Under the pieces are notes generated by a model. That model saw only the letters and a program-made list of their open reading frames with translations, was not told the origin of the DNA and searched no databases. DNA of 64,000 nucleotides from Diphasiastrum complanatum. Taxonomy: Eukaryota; Streptophyta; Lycopodiopsida; Lycopodiales; Lycopodiaceae. The position numbers and the translations under genes are program-made. The stretch spans positions 58,067,722 to 58,131,721 of the forward strand of contig CM055097.1 of assembly GCA_029204225.1 (NCBI GenBank), in the 5' to 3' direction. Of the stretch, positions 36,461 to 49,134 are shown one piece after another (the stretch's first letter is position 1; every line of letters starts with the position of its first letter).

Positions 36461-37196
36461 TGTAGTGGGTTTCTTTCCTTGCCTAACCTGAATCCAAGAT
36501 CTAGTCAATCTAGCATCATAGAGATGGAGTTAGTTGTCACGCGTAGGTTCGTTCCCATGAGAGCGATAGTTTAGTTCAGATTTCAGCATGAATGGAAGAT
36601 CTATATCTAACTCTACATCCATTAACCCTACTCATTAACACTAAGATCCATTAACACTACGATCCACAACAAAGATAGCTAACTCTTTCTCTCTCATAAA
36701 AAGTATAATAACACTCAATCCCAATAACATTCAGATCCGATAATTAGCAAAATCCAAAGAAAGCATGAGAGATGGAGAAGGAAAGAAGAGAGCAAGGACA
36801 TTCGTCAATCCATTTATGAAGAGAACCAATCTGCTTTATTGAAATGAGGAAATGAACATGACGAGCAACTCGAGTTGGTCCCTTCTTATAGTAGAGAGGA
36901 GGACCCTGGCCTCTGAATCTTATTGGTCCAATCTTGCCTCTCTTTTTATTCAAATTTAAAAAAGTGTGGGAACCATCAAAATTGGAGGGAAACCCAACTT
37001 TATTCACTAACTTGACATTTAGGCCCTGCGACATTAAAAGTCCCGCAAAAAGGCCTAAAGTCCTTTTATTGACTTTTAACTAATCAATCAAATAACTATG
37101 TGATCATTGGGTTGGATTTACACACGTAGGGTGCCAAATCCCTCTCACTTATTAACTAGGGTTAGGGTTGCCTTGGGATCCGCAAACCCTCCAACA
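36461..37196 (-). repeat. 3' LTR of the non-autonomous element
   Basis: On the minus strand it begins TGTTGGAGGG at 37196 and ends ACCCACTACA at 36461. It holds a short, interrupted CT stretch where the partner LTR has a long pure CT tract. Confidence 0.92.
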
Positions 37197-37782
37197 ATAC
37201 CCCCCACCAAAACTGGTGGCGGTCCCATGACACATGCAATATGCAGTTATTGGGGACTTTTATTGGCTTCGCGTTGAATCTTGATTAAGTGGTACTGCAC
37301 CTTTTCCATAAAGTCGAGGCGTGCAGTATTAAAATCCAAATTGTGTGGCAAAAAACAACGGTGGGCTCCAGCAAACCACTTGGAGGTTGTCCATGATGTG
37401 AAGCGTGATTCCTAGGAGCCTCCCATCATTGCCGCACGAAAATATAAACGAGCAACCGACAGTTGATCTTTGATTTGCTCTGAGGCCATCGACTTATTTG
37501 GATCGAATGCCAGAGGAGGGAGACAATCGTCCCATCTGGTTGCCACTGACACCAATAGAGTTAGATCTTTAGCAAACATTGCCGATTGTCACACCGTTGG
37601 ATCTGGAGAGTGGACATATTCTCTCTGATAGGCTTGTAAAGCATGGTGAAAATCCACTGAGATTGTCCAGCTGTAGGGCTGATGGATGATTGGCCAATTG
37701 GGCGTATGGATGGTCATCTTGTCCATAGACAACCCCAAATCTTTTCATTTATTTCTTCGCGACATTGGCACGTAATAGGGAT

Positions 37783-38447
37783 CTACCCCCAATTGGCAAG
37801 GGCTGGTGACGAAACTCCTAATTGATTTCGGAGTTTTTTCAAAAACAGTGATTCTCCATGTCGGCTGCTCTCCCAATGCAGGTATTTTAAATCTTTGCCA
37901 GCCTCTATCTCAGAGGTCTTAAACTTCAGAACCCATCCACCACGCGAGGACTGATGCGGATGTTGCTTTAAGAAGGTCTGGATCTGGTCCTTGACGCTGA
38001 TGGGCCTTCTAAATAGAGGTGTGGTCCTTGATGAGGATGGACTTTCTTGTAGTGCCGGTAAGATTGGCGGTTGTTCGGTTATATCTGGAGCTCCCCCCTG
38101 GTCCATGCTCGAATCTATCCCTATATCCATTGGTACAGCTTCTTGGCGAGAAGGAGAGAATTGCGGCATGACCGGTACGGGGATTTGTGGTCCGGCTTCC
38201 AACACTTGAGCGGCTGCTTTTTCATAGGCGATGATGGTCTCCTTAGCCTTTGCCAACTCGGTTGAAGCTACTCCTTTGAACCTGTCAAAGCGGCCTTGAA
38301 ATCCCTGAAGGGCTACTTTGTATGTCTCCACTTTCTTGAACAAATACGCAATATTCGTCGGTGTGACCGGATGATCTGGTATTTGTGTTTGAAGATACGC
38401 ATCACGTTCAAGGGTGACGGTTTTTCTGATGTTTCTGAAAATCTATT
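37783..38447 (-). CDS. Gag-like protein of the non-autonomous element
   Basis: An open frame of about 220 codons on the minus strand. The first Met is at 38343, giving 186 aa. The N-terminal part is helical and charged (YLFKKVETYKVALQGFQGRF, then STELAKAKETIIAYEKAAAQ). A Pro-rich middle and a basic C-terminus follow (FLKKLRNQLGV). There is no CCHC knuckle and no enzymatic motif. It lies just downstream of the primer site, where gag belongs. Elements with LTRs and only a gag-like ORF are known in plants as TR-GAG elements. I do not recognise this protein by sequence, and its role in particle formation is inference from position. Confidence 0.6.
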
Positions 38448-38835
38448 GGAAATTAATCTTCGTTTCAAACTAAAGGTTCTGTGAACAAAACCAAAGGTGT
38501 CTGCAACTCGACGAAGGTTTCCTAAAAGAGGGTAAAAAGTTCTAAGTTCTGATGACACTTTTTGTCTCTTTTTGACCAAATCTGACAAATTTGACTGATT
38601 TTTGTTATTTTCTCTGATATCTCAGATCCAAATAAGTCTTAAACTTGGTGATCTGAATAGCTTTCTCTATTTTAACAATCAGATTAGATTTTAAACAAGC
38701 AAATCTACTCAAATCAAGCAAAATCAATCCCAAACTAACCCTAAAATGCAGATCTAAGACTATTCATGCCACGACAAGATGCCTAATGCAAGCTAACCTT
38801 CCAACAATCATGTTGCAAACTGAAAAATTGGCATA

Positions 38836-38855
38836 GCTCCCCGGCAACGACACCA
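38836..38855 (-). other. Primer binding site
   Basis: TGGTGTCGTTGCCGGGGAGC on the minus strand, four bases from the 5' LTR end. It is close to the plant gypsy primer site for tRNA-Asp (usually TGGCGCCGTTGCCGGGGA), which points to gypsy-type priming. Confidence 0.8.
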
Positions 38856-38859
38856 AAAT

Positions 38860-39720
<861 letters not shown>

Positions 39721-40270
39721 ACTTTCCATCCAAGGTGGAGATGACCAAGCTCTCTTCACCAAAGGCAAAGAGAAGTCCAAAGGCAAAAGATCAACATTCA
39801 AGAAAGCATCAACACAGCTTGAGGATCAAGAAGGACCCTCAAAGGCATCTCCATCAACCACCAAAGTCAAGAAAGACAAATCCAAGGTGAAGTACTACTA
39901 TTGTAGCAAGATAGGGCATTATGCCTCAGAATGCTTCAAGAGGAAGCAAGATAAAAGCCAAGCCAACATGAGCAAGGAGGAGGAGGAGGAGAGTTCACAT
40001 GATGACTCCCTCATGATGTATATAGTTTCTTCAACAAGCTTCAAAGGTGTGAACTCGAGGGTGAAGGCCTGTCCTAAGTTCTTAAAGGCCAAAAGATTTA
40101 ATTGGCTTATCATTCACATAAAGCTAGTCTCGGATCAACTTAATGAAAAATCAAATAAGATTTTAAATCAAAACTTGAAAAACATTACATCACATAGATT
40201 CATTCACACAATAGCGGAAGCACTGAGGGGTCAAGATGGGGACAAGATTTGGATCTATAAACAAGCATGA
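39721..40270 (+). pseudogene. Copia gag, C-terminal part with altered zinc knuckle
   Basis: Continuation of the copia gag split by the LTR element. It starts LSIQGGDDQALFTKGKEKSK, is strongly basic, and then reads YYYCSKIGHYASECFKRK at about 39892-39945. This is a CCHC knuckle in which the first Cys is Tyr, so metal binding is probably lost. An acidic tail (SKEEEEESSHDD) follows. The frame ends at 40270, one base before the start of an inverted repeat arm. Confidence 0.8.
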
Positions 40271-40633
40271 TCAAGAAACAAGCATGATCAAGGAGCTCAA
40301 TGGATGCACCAAACTCATGAAGGCTCTTCTCATTTTAGCATGGAGTTGATACAATTCACAAAAAGCTCCTCTACTCAAAGAGGGAGTCTCTTAAATAAGC
40401 AAGAGAGCTCCTTAGGTGGCATCCTAGTGGAATTTCCACATTTCACAAATTACAAGTGAAATAATGCTCTCCACTAGAGGTCACCATCAAAAAGTGGCTC
40501 ACTCTACTTTCTTTAAGAGGGGTCTACTTGCATTTAATACATTTGCTTAGAAATACTAGTTCCTACATGGTCATTCCATCTTCCAAAATTCACCATGAGG
40601 CTTACACAGTTCTTACTTGTCATTACTAACTAG
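40271..40633 (+). repeat. Left arm of 363-bp inverted repeat
   Basis: This is the reverse complement of 43193-43555. Both arms are exactly 363 bp with about 16 mismatches and no gaps by eye (about 95-96 percent). A local duplication of ACAAGCATGATCAAG lies at the left border. Confidence 0.9.
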
Positions 40634-43192
40634 AATTAACTTGTCATTACTAACGGTACCGGGTTTTGGATCTGTAAACAAAATAGTAAATATTTGGCAC
40701 CGTTGTCGGGGATATCTTACAACATGATTACCGTTGATATCTTACAACATTTGCTATCCATGATGGTAGATTTTAGTGTAACCAACCCTGCCTTGTTTTG
40801 ACAAGGGCATGTGAGAGTAAGTCTCCTTACTCTACAAAAAATGGAACATTGCAACTATCAAGGTGACTTATCAATGTTGATGAATGCAAGTTTTGTTTGA
40901 CAAGTGCTTTGTGGTTCTCACTCTCTATACAGTTTGTTTATTTCCTTGTTGCTCTTCATTCCTAGTGTGTGATTGATTTTTGCATGAGAAATACCTACTA
41001 TACGAGAGTCTTCCGTAGAGCATCTCAAGAACACATTTTCATTCATATACCCACCTTCAGATCACCTTGCACAGAGTTTACGATCTTTGAGCATACTGAA
41101 ACTTTGAGAAATCTTTGTCACCTTAGAGTTGATTCCTGAATCTCATCGTCATATTCATTTTTGAGTCAACTACAGCAAGATCGAAACAAAGTTAGTTAAA
41201 ATTTGTTCAATCTTTAGTCCAATCCCATGTTCAACGTGTCTCAACTACGTGTTCCACATGCTGATCCAATCTTGAGCATGAATAGTTACCAGCAACAACA
41301 TCCAACCAACAAATTATTTTTTTTTGGGGGGGGAGAGAGTGGATTTGCTTGGATCCACTGGAGCAGTACGCTGCCAACAACAACATCAGCAAGATTGACA
41401 GCCAAGGTCACAAATCAAATATGAAAAAGACAAGGCTAAAGAAGGCAGTTGGGTAATCCAAAGAGACTCAATCAGAAGAAGTACCCCAGTCACGACGAAG
41501 ATCCTTTAGAAAGGAAAACACAAGCATTGGGAAATCAGTCTCCTTCAACCGACCTCTTGCCATACTTCTGCGCCCATTCTCATGCCTATCGTCCACATCA
41601 TCTACCGATGTCACCACCTCTGCCCTACCTTCCAACTGTTTGCTTATCATCATTTCACTACTTCTGAGAAATCCCCAGTTTGATAGTCTTACCGAAGCGG
41701 CTGAAAGATCATTGCAAATGTCTTGCAGAGACCAATTGCCACCTACAATGGTTGATCAGCCAAACGAAGATCTAAGAGGCAGGCGAAGCAGCTAGAAAAC
41801 ATAAGAAATCAAGCAAAGAAGCTGAGGAGGAAAGGACAAAACTTAAGCAACAGTTGAGTGAGATCAATCTTGATCAAAAGAAACTCTCTGGAACAATGAT
41901 AGTTGAATCCCCTCATATGAAGTCCAAAGAGATCCAAAAGTAATGGATCAAAAGAAAGAGCTGCAGAAAAAAAGAAAAAAAAAAAAGATGAAGACAACCG
42001 TGAACCTGCAAAATAAAGTGAGCTCCTCACCCAGCAAGTGGTGGTCAAAGCTCGACATTGCAAGGGTCCAAGGCTGCAACTGTAGGACTATCAGTTCCTT
42101 CACCCTACCACCAAGCCTTCATCATGTTTCCTTACCATACCAAACCGTCCACCCAAATCTATTCCTACCACCAATTTTTGATGAGTCCAGCCCCTTGAGA
42201 CTGATAATCAACATTAGAGGAAGTTTAAACACAAAAAGGGCCTTTTATCAAGATTCTTTTTTCATTTTCTTTTCACTTTTATTCACTTCTTTTGTACATG
42301 TGGTCCAATAGTTTCTTGACATAGTGGCTTTAACGTAACGTTATTTCTTTGAGTCACATTTTGAGTCTATACTAAAAATGGCATAAATTTTGATTGCCAT
42401 ATCAAAATGCAACAAAAATTAATGCTTGAAAAGCACTCATCAAGCGCTTTCCAATGATACATTATATGTCATAGTTCTGAGCTACTACTAAAAAGTTATA
42501 GCGATTCAAAGATATTGGTTGAAAATAGTGACAAAATGCAAAAGAGATCTTGGCACGAATTCATATGCAGCCCTTTTTGAGCTCAAACTTCCTCTAATGA
42601 GTTGGTGTAACCTGCAGATCAAAGGTTTTCCTTGATACTGGAATTTCAACTGAGAGAATAACCATGGAAACACCCAGAAGCAAATGGAGGACACAGACCT
42701 CCCAGAAGATAGAATCTGCCAAGAAACCAAAGATGAAACCGTCAATGGCAGATACAAGTGACAAAACAAAGAGACACATGGAAAGCACTCAAGCATGCAA
42801 GTTGTGAAGCTGCTGAGAGCCCTCCAATTTTGAGAATGTCAACCACCTATAACAATAAGATATTCTGATCCAATCGCGACAATTTGTAAAAAACAATTTT
42901 TGTGTTACAGACCGGCGACAATAAGCACTTGGTTTTATGTAAGCGAATGAAGATCTATGTTTTTCCAAGTACCATTCGAAGACGCCAATGCAAAAGCGGA
43001 GCGACATCATCCAATATGGGTTGCAATGGATCCTGCAACACATTAGGGGTGGGATGATGTTGGCTGATTCTGTCGAATCCCCAAGATACTCGGACAGAGC
43101 AACTCAAGAGCACCTCTCACCTTAGATCGAGGAGGTCTCTGAGAAGACGAGACTAATGAAGACTGAGAGCTGAGTATGAGAGCCGAGGATTA
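40634..43192. other. Spacer between inverted repeat arms
   Basis: 2.56 kb without a recognised element. It contains a NUF2-like relic (41796-41943). Minus-strand frames at 42506-42796 and 42594-42788 are hydrophobic (for example LFVLSLVSAIDGFIFGF), but no family was recognised and no splice structure could be supported. Confidence 0.5.
41796..41943 (+). pseudogene. Possible NUF2 kinetochore protein relic
   Basis: A 48-codon frame reads a coiled coil KEAEEERTKLKQQLSEINLD followed by KLSGTMIVESPHMKSKEIQK. NUF2, a subunit of the NDC80 kinetochore complex, has a conserved I-V-x-S-P motif after such a coil (human IVDSPEKLK). Only this piece is present, bounded by stops. The helical text continues past the TAA in frame as MDQKKELQKKRKKKKM. 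It is best seen as a gene fragment. Chance similarity of a coiled coil cannot be excluded. Confidence 0.35.
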
Positions 43193-43555
43193 CTAGTTAA
43201 TAATGACAAGTAAGAACTGTGTAAGCCTCGTGGTGAATCCCAGAAGATGGAATGATCATGTAGGAACTAGTATTTCTAGGCAAATGTATTAAATGCAAGT
43301 AGACCCCTCTAGAAGAAAGTAGAGTGAGCCACCTTTTGATGGTGACCTCTAGTGGAGAGCATTATTCCACTTGTAATTTGTGAAATGTGGAAATTCCAAT
43401 AGGATGCCACCTAAGGAGCTCTCTTGCTTATTTAAGAGACTCCCTCTTTGAGTAGAAGAGCTTTTTGTGAATTGTATCAACTCCATGCTGAAATGAGAAG
43501 AGCCTTCACGAGTTTGGTGCATCCATTGAGCTCCTTGATCATGCTTGTTTCTTGA
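43193..43555 (-). repeat. Right arm of 363-bp inverted repeat
   Basis: Inverted copy of 40271-40633. Beyond its left border the sequence (43030-43190) no longer matches the other arm. Confidence 0.9.
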
Positions 43556-45874
43556 GTGATGCATTTGTGATCTTGCCCTTCCCTCCTTTTGTGTGTGGTT
43601 GTGGACTGTAGAGTGGATTAGATTTGCTGCTTTTGTAGAGTGGATTGGTTTCTTTTCTTATTGTGGATTAATGTAGGAACCAGCATTCAGGTAAACTAAA
43701 TAGGCTGGATCTGTGGTGTGAATCTTGCATATCTCTTTACAATCCAGTTCTTGATGTTCTTGGGATGTCCAAGAATCAATAGACTGATTGGTTTCTTGAT
43801 TCTTGGACTTCTAACATGCTATAGATTAGTTTCTTGTTTCTTGGTTTGTCAATTCATGCAAGTGTAGCTCAGTGATAGTATATTGTAGGCTCTGATTCAG
43901 TTCGTTTTTAAGAGTAGGTAGCTGTAAAATCCATTGAACGTTCATTTCGGCTGCACTTTGATCTGTGAATGAGCGTTCTTGGCTTGCATTTCTATTAGAC
44001 TGTAAGTGCGTTCAAGAGAGACGACCCTGAGTAGTCCTCTGACAGGCAGGACAAAAAAACTATACTACAATGAGAATCCATTCCCTTCTGCCTGGTTTGG
44101 CATTGTAAGAACAAGAAGACATATAACGAATGCCAAAAACCCTGGCAACAGCCAGAAACAGTTCTGCAAAAGAAGCAAGTAAAAGAACCGTAGTAAACAG
44201 ATACTCTGAACCCCATGATTTGTAAACATGTCAGTAAACACAATCCATGCAAAAACCATTGGAAAAAGGCCTTTAGTGTTCACTCAATGCTTAGAGACAA
44301 GTGAGAGCTCATTTTCTGAAATTCCTAACCTAAACAATCTGAAGGACCACTCTTGGTGAGTCTCCCTTTGTTTTTGTAGTGTCAACATCTTTTTCTTGTT
44401 CTTCATTTAAAATTTCTTGAGTAATTGTTTATCGATAGATGACTCCTACAATAAAAGATGTTAAGATTGTAGTTCTTCTTTTTTATTGAATATTGGGACA
44501 ATAGAGATAGAACATTGTTCTAAGATTCAAACAAAAATCTAATGTGAATTCACAAGAAGAGACACACTTTGTGACCGATTTCATCAAATCCATAGATCCT
44601 CGCAAAGCTAACAATTCTCGACGAGTTAGCATCTTGTTACTCCTTGTTAGTCAAAATCCAAAAGAGCTACATTTGTGATGTCCCAAGGACTTTTGACAAT
44701 GTTCACATTTGGAAATAAATGATGATCAAGATGTGGGCACTGAAGTTGGGAGATATGAGGCTCCTCAATCTTCGCTTGTAGCATGTGGTTCTCAATCATT
44801 GCCAACCACCATAGGTGCCACAAGGTCGATGTACAAGTTAGAGCCAAAATCTAAAGAGAAATAGAAGAGAGATTTTAATTCCAAGTCATTTTAAGCTAAT
44901 CGTCAAAAGCAATTGCTTGTTAGACCTAAAATTCATAAGATGGAAAATATCATTTGTTGCTCATCCTCTTGCTTATAAAAAATGAGTTTCAAGGAAATTG
45001 AAGAACTAAGATTAATTTTTTTTTTATCTACAAAACAAGGATTAACAATTTTATTATTTATGTGCAACAATTAGGTCAGACAAGAATTGTTATTTTTATT
45101 TTCTAAATACAATAGAAGTTTGTTGCAAAGCTTACAAGATCATTGATGCAATTCGGAATTCTAGACTTCAAAGAATGCATGTAAGATTACAAAAATATCC
45201 GACATTACAAGCCCCTATATAAGGATAAATTGTTTATGTAGATGCTTTGACTGTGACTGCTTGGTTAAAACATTTTCTGAATGTGCATGGAAAAAAATTT
45301 GCTTTGGCCCTGCCTCTTTAGTGCCTTGCACCTATTTGCTTCCTCTATTTGTGATATGTTAGTGCCCTTGTGAGTTGTGAAGTTTCCATTAGTGCTATGA
45401 AGGGGTTTTGCAACTTTGACCCCATGTATCTCTCTTTTTTATGGCCAATGCATAAAGTAGGGAAGTACCTCTTTGGTTGATGTCGTTCTCTCTTGGCATG
45501 CATGTGCTTGTCTATTGTGTTCCTGCTAGTGCCTTTTTAACTCACCTTTTTTACCTTCTAAAGTTCCTAGTGTTTGCTTTTGCTTTAGTTCTTTGTTGTT
45601 CAATAGGTTGTCTATGTTTCTTGTGTTTTCTTAATTGGAAAACCTTTGTTTGGTGTTTGACTCTATTCGAGGCTATTGTACATTGCAATATGGTTTATGC
45701 ATATGACATTATTGTTTTCTTAGTATTGTGTTTTTTTAGTTGAGGTTCCAATTTACCCAATTTTTGACATTATTATTTGTTCCTCTTTCAATTTTAAATG
45801 GTACTTTTGATAATTATATAGAATGAACTACATTTTCAAGATTAGACACTTAAGCGCGAAGGCCATTATACATA
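43556..45874. other. Unassigned region
   Basis: No gene was recognised. Minus-strand frames at 44065-44283 (hydrophobic) and 44647-44847 have no family motif. AT-rich DNA dominates from 44900 onward. Confidence 0.5.
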
Positions 45875-46610
45875 ATTATCACACTTTATATAGATGATTT
45901 TCTACTTTTAAGAAATTCTAATTCTCTATTAGAGAAGACCAAGTCGAATCTTTCTAAAAAAATTGACATGACAAATCTAGGACTAGTTCACTATCTACTT
46001 GGTATTCATATCCTTCGAGATCAAACCAAGAAGACATTCTTTCTAAGCCAACAGAGGTATTTGCACAACATTCTTGAGAAATTCGGAATGGTTGCATAAA
46101 AACCAATTGGTTCGCCAATGGATCCAAGATTCAAGCCCAGTAAGGATATGTGTCCTTTGACACCTGCTGAGACTGCTGATGTGAAGAACTTTCCATACCA
46201 TCCTTGATTGGTTCGTTAATGTAGACTTGATCTGGCATATACTATTAGTACGCTATCTCAATTCATGTCTAATTTAGCATTCCAACATTGGAAAGCACTC
46301 AAAAGAGTGATGAAATACACATTCAAGCGACAAAAAACCAAGTTCTTTGTTCTTATGGTAACTCTACTACAAAATTATGCTAATTCGGCTATTCTGATTT
46401 AGATTGGGGAGGAGATTTAGACATCGGGAAGTCTATTTCCGGATATTGTTTCTACCTATTGTCTACACCTATTTCTTGGAACAGTAGAAAACAGAAGTCA
46501 ATCTCACTATGGTCGACTGAAGCCGACTATGTAGCAATGACACAAGCAACTAAAGAAGTTAGTTGGCTAAGGCTTCTTCTACAGGATCTGAACTTTGAAG
46601 AAACTAAGAG
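45875..46610 (+). pseudogene. Copia reverse transcriptase and RNase H fragment
   Basis: The distal pol of another copia family, truncated at both ends. It starts at the catalytic motif TLYIDDFLLL (YVDD to YIDD), then reads MTNLGLVHYLLGIHI, SQQRYLHNILEKFGM, and after stops DLAYTISTLSQFMSN, LKRVMKYTFKRQ, SGYCFYLLSTPISWNSRK and TEADYVAMTQATKEVSWLRL (RNase H). At least four stops and two frameshifts are present. No LTR is attached. Confidence 0.85.
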
Positions 46611-46659
46611 TTTCTATCTTTCAAAGCCTTAGTATTTGTCTTTAGTTTCTTCCTTTGCT

Positions 46660-47170
46660 GTTTTTAGCTACTGTGCATTTTGAGCTATGTTTCGCATAGT
46701 CTGCATTTTTGAACTGTTTCGTCGCATAGTTTGCATTTTTGATTCATGAGGAAAATTCATCCCTAGGTCTAAAACACTTAAAAAATAACTCTGGCAACTT
46801 TTCCCGACACTGTCGCATTTTTGCGAAAAAGGCGACACTGTCGCAAAATGACTTAGGAAAGTTTCTAGGCCTATTGTCGACTTTTTTGCCTTTCGAAAAA
46901 AAGTGACACTTGCCCTTAGAAAAGCGACACTCGCCCTTAGAAAAGCGCCACTAATCTTAAAACTGGTTTCTGCCCTAAAGTCGGCTTTTTCGCCCTTCAA
47001 AAAAAAGCGACACTGTCTCCAAATGCCTTAGAAAAGTTTTTTTAGCCAACTGTCACATTTTTTGTCTTTCGGGACCAAGCAACACCTACCCTTGAAAAAG
47101 CGACACTTGCCCTCAAAGTCGCGAAAGTGTCTTTTTAGCAAAATGCGAAGGTCTACAGTGTGAAGGCAGG
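46660..47170. repeat. GCGACACT-iterated, U3-like region
   Basis: About 500 bp built from degenerate repeats of AAAAAGCGACACT and related words (CCCTTAGAAAAGCGACACT twice near 46910-46940, GACACTGTCGC twice near 46808-46846). It lies between two copia pieces of opposite orientation. It probably comes from the U3 enhancer part of an LTR. Confidence 0.5.
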
Positions 47171-47474
47171 GTGTAACGGGCAGAAGACAACTAATGAACA
47201 GAGGACAACGACGAGAAACTAGAATCAGTTTTGTTTAAGGCTAATGCTTTTTCTTTTGATTAGATCTTTTAAACTTAATTAGTTCTTTGGATTGATCACA
47301 TGAGAAGGAGATCACAGATCCAAATATATACAGTCACGAATACAGTATAGACAGAACTGTAAGCAGGTTCTCCGCCAAATCCACAGAACTCCTCTGATAT
47401 AGAGGCTGAACTATCAGGCACAAATCTGATAAGTGCTCTTCTTTCTCTCGTGGATCTTCTTGGAGTGTCTACAG
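47171..47474. other. Putative LTR remainder
   Basis: Between the iterated U3-like block and the end of the minus-strand copia pol. No polypurine tract or LTR start was found, so an LTR nature is only suggested by neighbours. Confidence 0.3.
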
Positions 47475-48806
47475 TCAGATTGATGGCCTTGCCTTTGTCA
47501 AGTCTTTGCCTTTGTTGACTGATGAACTGTGGTGAGTAGCAGGTGTCCTAGGTACAAGTGGCACGTCTTGCTGCTCATCGTCTGAACAATCTCTCTGTTC
47601 ATCTGGAATTTCGGCATCTTCCTCCGGATGCTCAGGGTCCATTACCTCCATAGATGTTGGCAGGTCATAGTAGCCTCTGGTCAAGATTTCGTAGCCGACT
47701 GGATCTCCGTCAGCCATTGTCTTTGACTCATCAAATATGACGTCTCTGACAGTCTTGATATGTCTACTGTCAAGCATGTAGATCCTGTAGTATGATGAAT
47801 GAACATCGTATCCTACGAGGAATCCCTGCTCCACCTTTTCGTCCAACTTCTTTCTTTTCTGATCTGGAATGTGGGGCATATGCGACGCATCCAAAAATGT
47901 GCACATGTGTTAGACTTGGTTTGTTGCCCCACCAAACCTCTGTGTGGCATGGTATGTGCAACGCTGGATCTACATGTCCTGTTCTACAGATAGTTGGTTG
48001 TAGCTACTGCTTCAGCTCATAAAAAATTTGATGCCTTTGAATAGGCCATCATTGATCTCGTAGCTTCCATGAGAGTCCGATTTCTCCTCTCTACCACACC
48101 ATTGTGTTGTGGTGTGTAGGCTGTAGTCTTCAAGTGAAGTATGCCTTTGCTGGTACAGTATTTTACAAAGCGTTTGGAGACATATTCTCCTCCTCTGTCC
48201 ATCCTCAGCTGCTTCACCTTCTTGTCAGTCGATTTCTCAGCCCAATTCACAAACTATGTGAATTTGTCTAGGGTCTCTGCTTGTTGTGGATAAAGTACAC
48301 AGCTGCAAACTTGCTGAAGTCGTCATCTAGGAAAGTGATGTAGTACTTTGAACCTCCCAGGGAGACCACATCAAATGGTCCACAGATGTCAGAGTGTACT
48401 AGCTCCAAGAGTTCTTTCGTTCCGAAAGAGTCCTTGGTGAATGATATACGTGACATCTTGCCTTTGTTATAGGCATCGCAGGACTTCAAGCATGTTGCAT
48501 CCTTGATACTGACACCAATGAATGCTCCGCTCCGGCTAGCGTTGTATAGAGCAACTATATTCATGTGATACAGTCTCCTGTGCCATAGAACATCCATCGA
48601 TTTGTTGATTTGGTGAGCTTGCTCTGATGGTACTCAAATCCTGAGGTGATACAGGTTCCCCTTTCGCTTTCCTGTGGTGACAAGCTGAGTGGTTGCGGAT
48701 TCAACCGCTTCGCAGGTATCGCCTTCAAATGTGATGATTAGTCATGCATCTACCATCTTGGCAACAAATAGTAGGTCCTTCTGAAGAGTGGGCACGTTTA
48801 GAGTGT
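47475..48806 (-). pseudogene. Copia GAG-pre-integrase and integrase
   Basis: Minus-strand pol of a copia element. In order it reads TLNVPTLQKDLLFVAKMVDA, MDVLWHRRLYHMN (pre-integrase), LVHSDICGPFDVVSLGGSKY and FLDDDFSKFAAVYF (integrase core start with catalytic Asp), LRMDRGGEY (second Asp), then TTAYTPQHNGVVERRNRTL (Glu), then HIFGCVAY and KLDEKVEQGFLVGYDVHSSY (C-terminal). An acidic linker with PEHPEEDAEIPDEQ follows. Frames change near 48600, 48260, 48010 and 47880. All three integrase acidic residues survive. RT does not follow where it should. Confidence 0.88.
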
Positions 48807-49134
48807 ATAGTTCAGATTTCAGCATGAATGGAAGATCCAAATCTAACTCTAACATCCATTAACCCTAAACATTTACACTACATCCATTAACACTACAATC
48901 CACAACAAGATAGCTTACTCTTTCTCTCTCTCCCTTTCTCTCTCATAAAAAGTATAACAACATGCAATCCCAATAACATTCAAATCCAACAATTAGCAAA
49001 ATCCAAATATATCATGTGAGATGGAGGAAAAGTGATAGAGAGCAAGGACATTCAAATCCATTTCTGAAGAGAACCAATTTGCTTTATTGAAATGAGAAAA
49101 TGAACATGTGCAGGAACTCGAGTTGGTCCCTTAC
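48806..49134 (-). repeat. LTR fragment of the non-autonomous element family
   Basis: Matches the inner part of the LTR at 36461-37196 (its 36565-36888), including GTTCAGATTTCAGCATGAATG and AACTCGAGTTGGTCCCTT. Both LTR ends are missing. It lies exactly between a minus-strand copia pol and a plus-strand copia RT. Confidence 0.85.

Noticed and set aside
42594-42796. Hydrophobic minus-strand ORFs that look like membrane segments
   Set aside because: No family motif, no convincing splice partners, and overlapping frames are both hydrophobic, as expected from T-rich DNA.
42960-43040. Exon-like minus segment reading DPLQPILDDVAPLLHWRLRM between AG and GT
   Set aside because: Looks protein-like but matches nothing I know, and no adjoining exon in phase was found.
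44065-44283. Minus ORF MNTKGLFPMVFAWIVFTDMF, possible membrane protein
   Set aside because: Neighbouring exons could not be found and the composition alone is not evidence.
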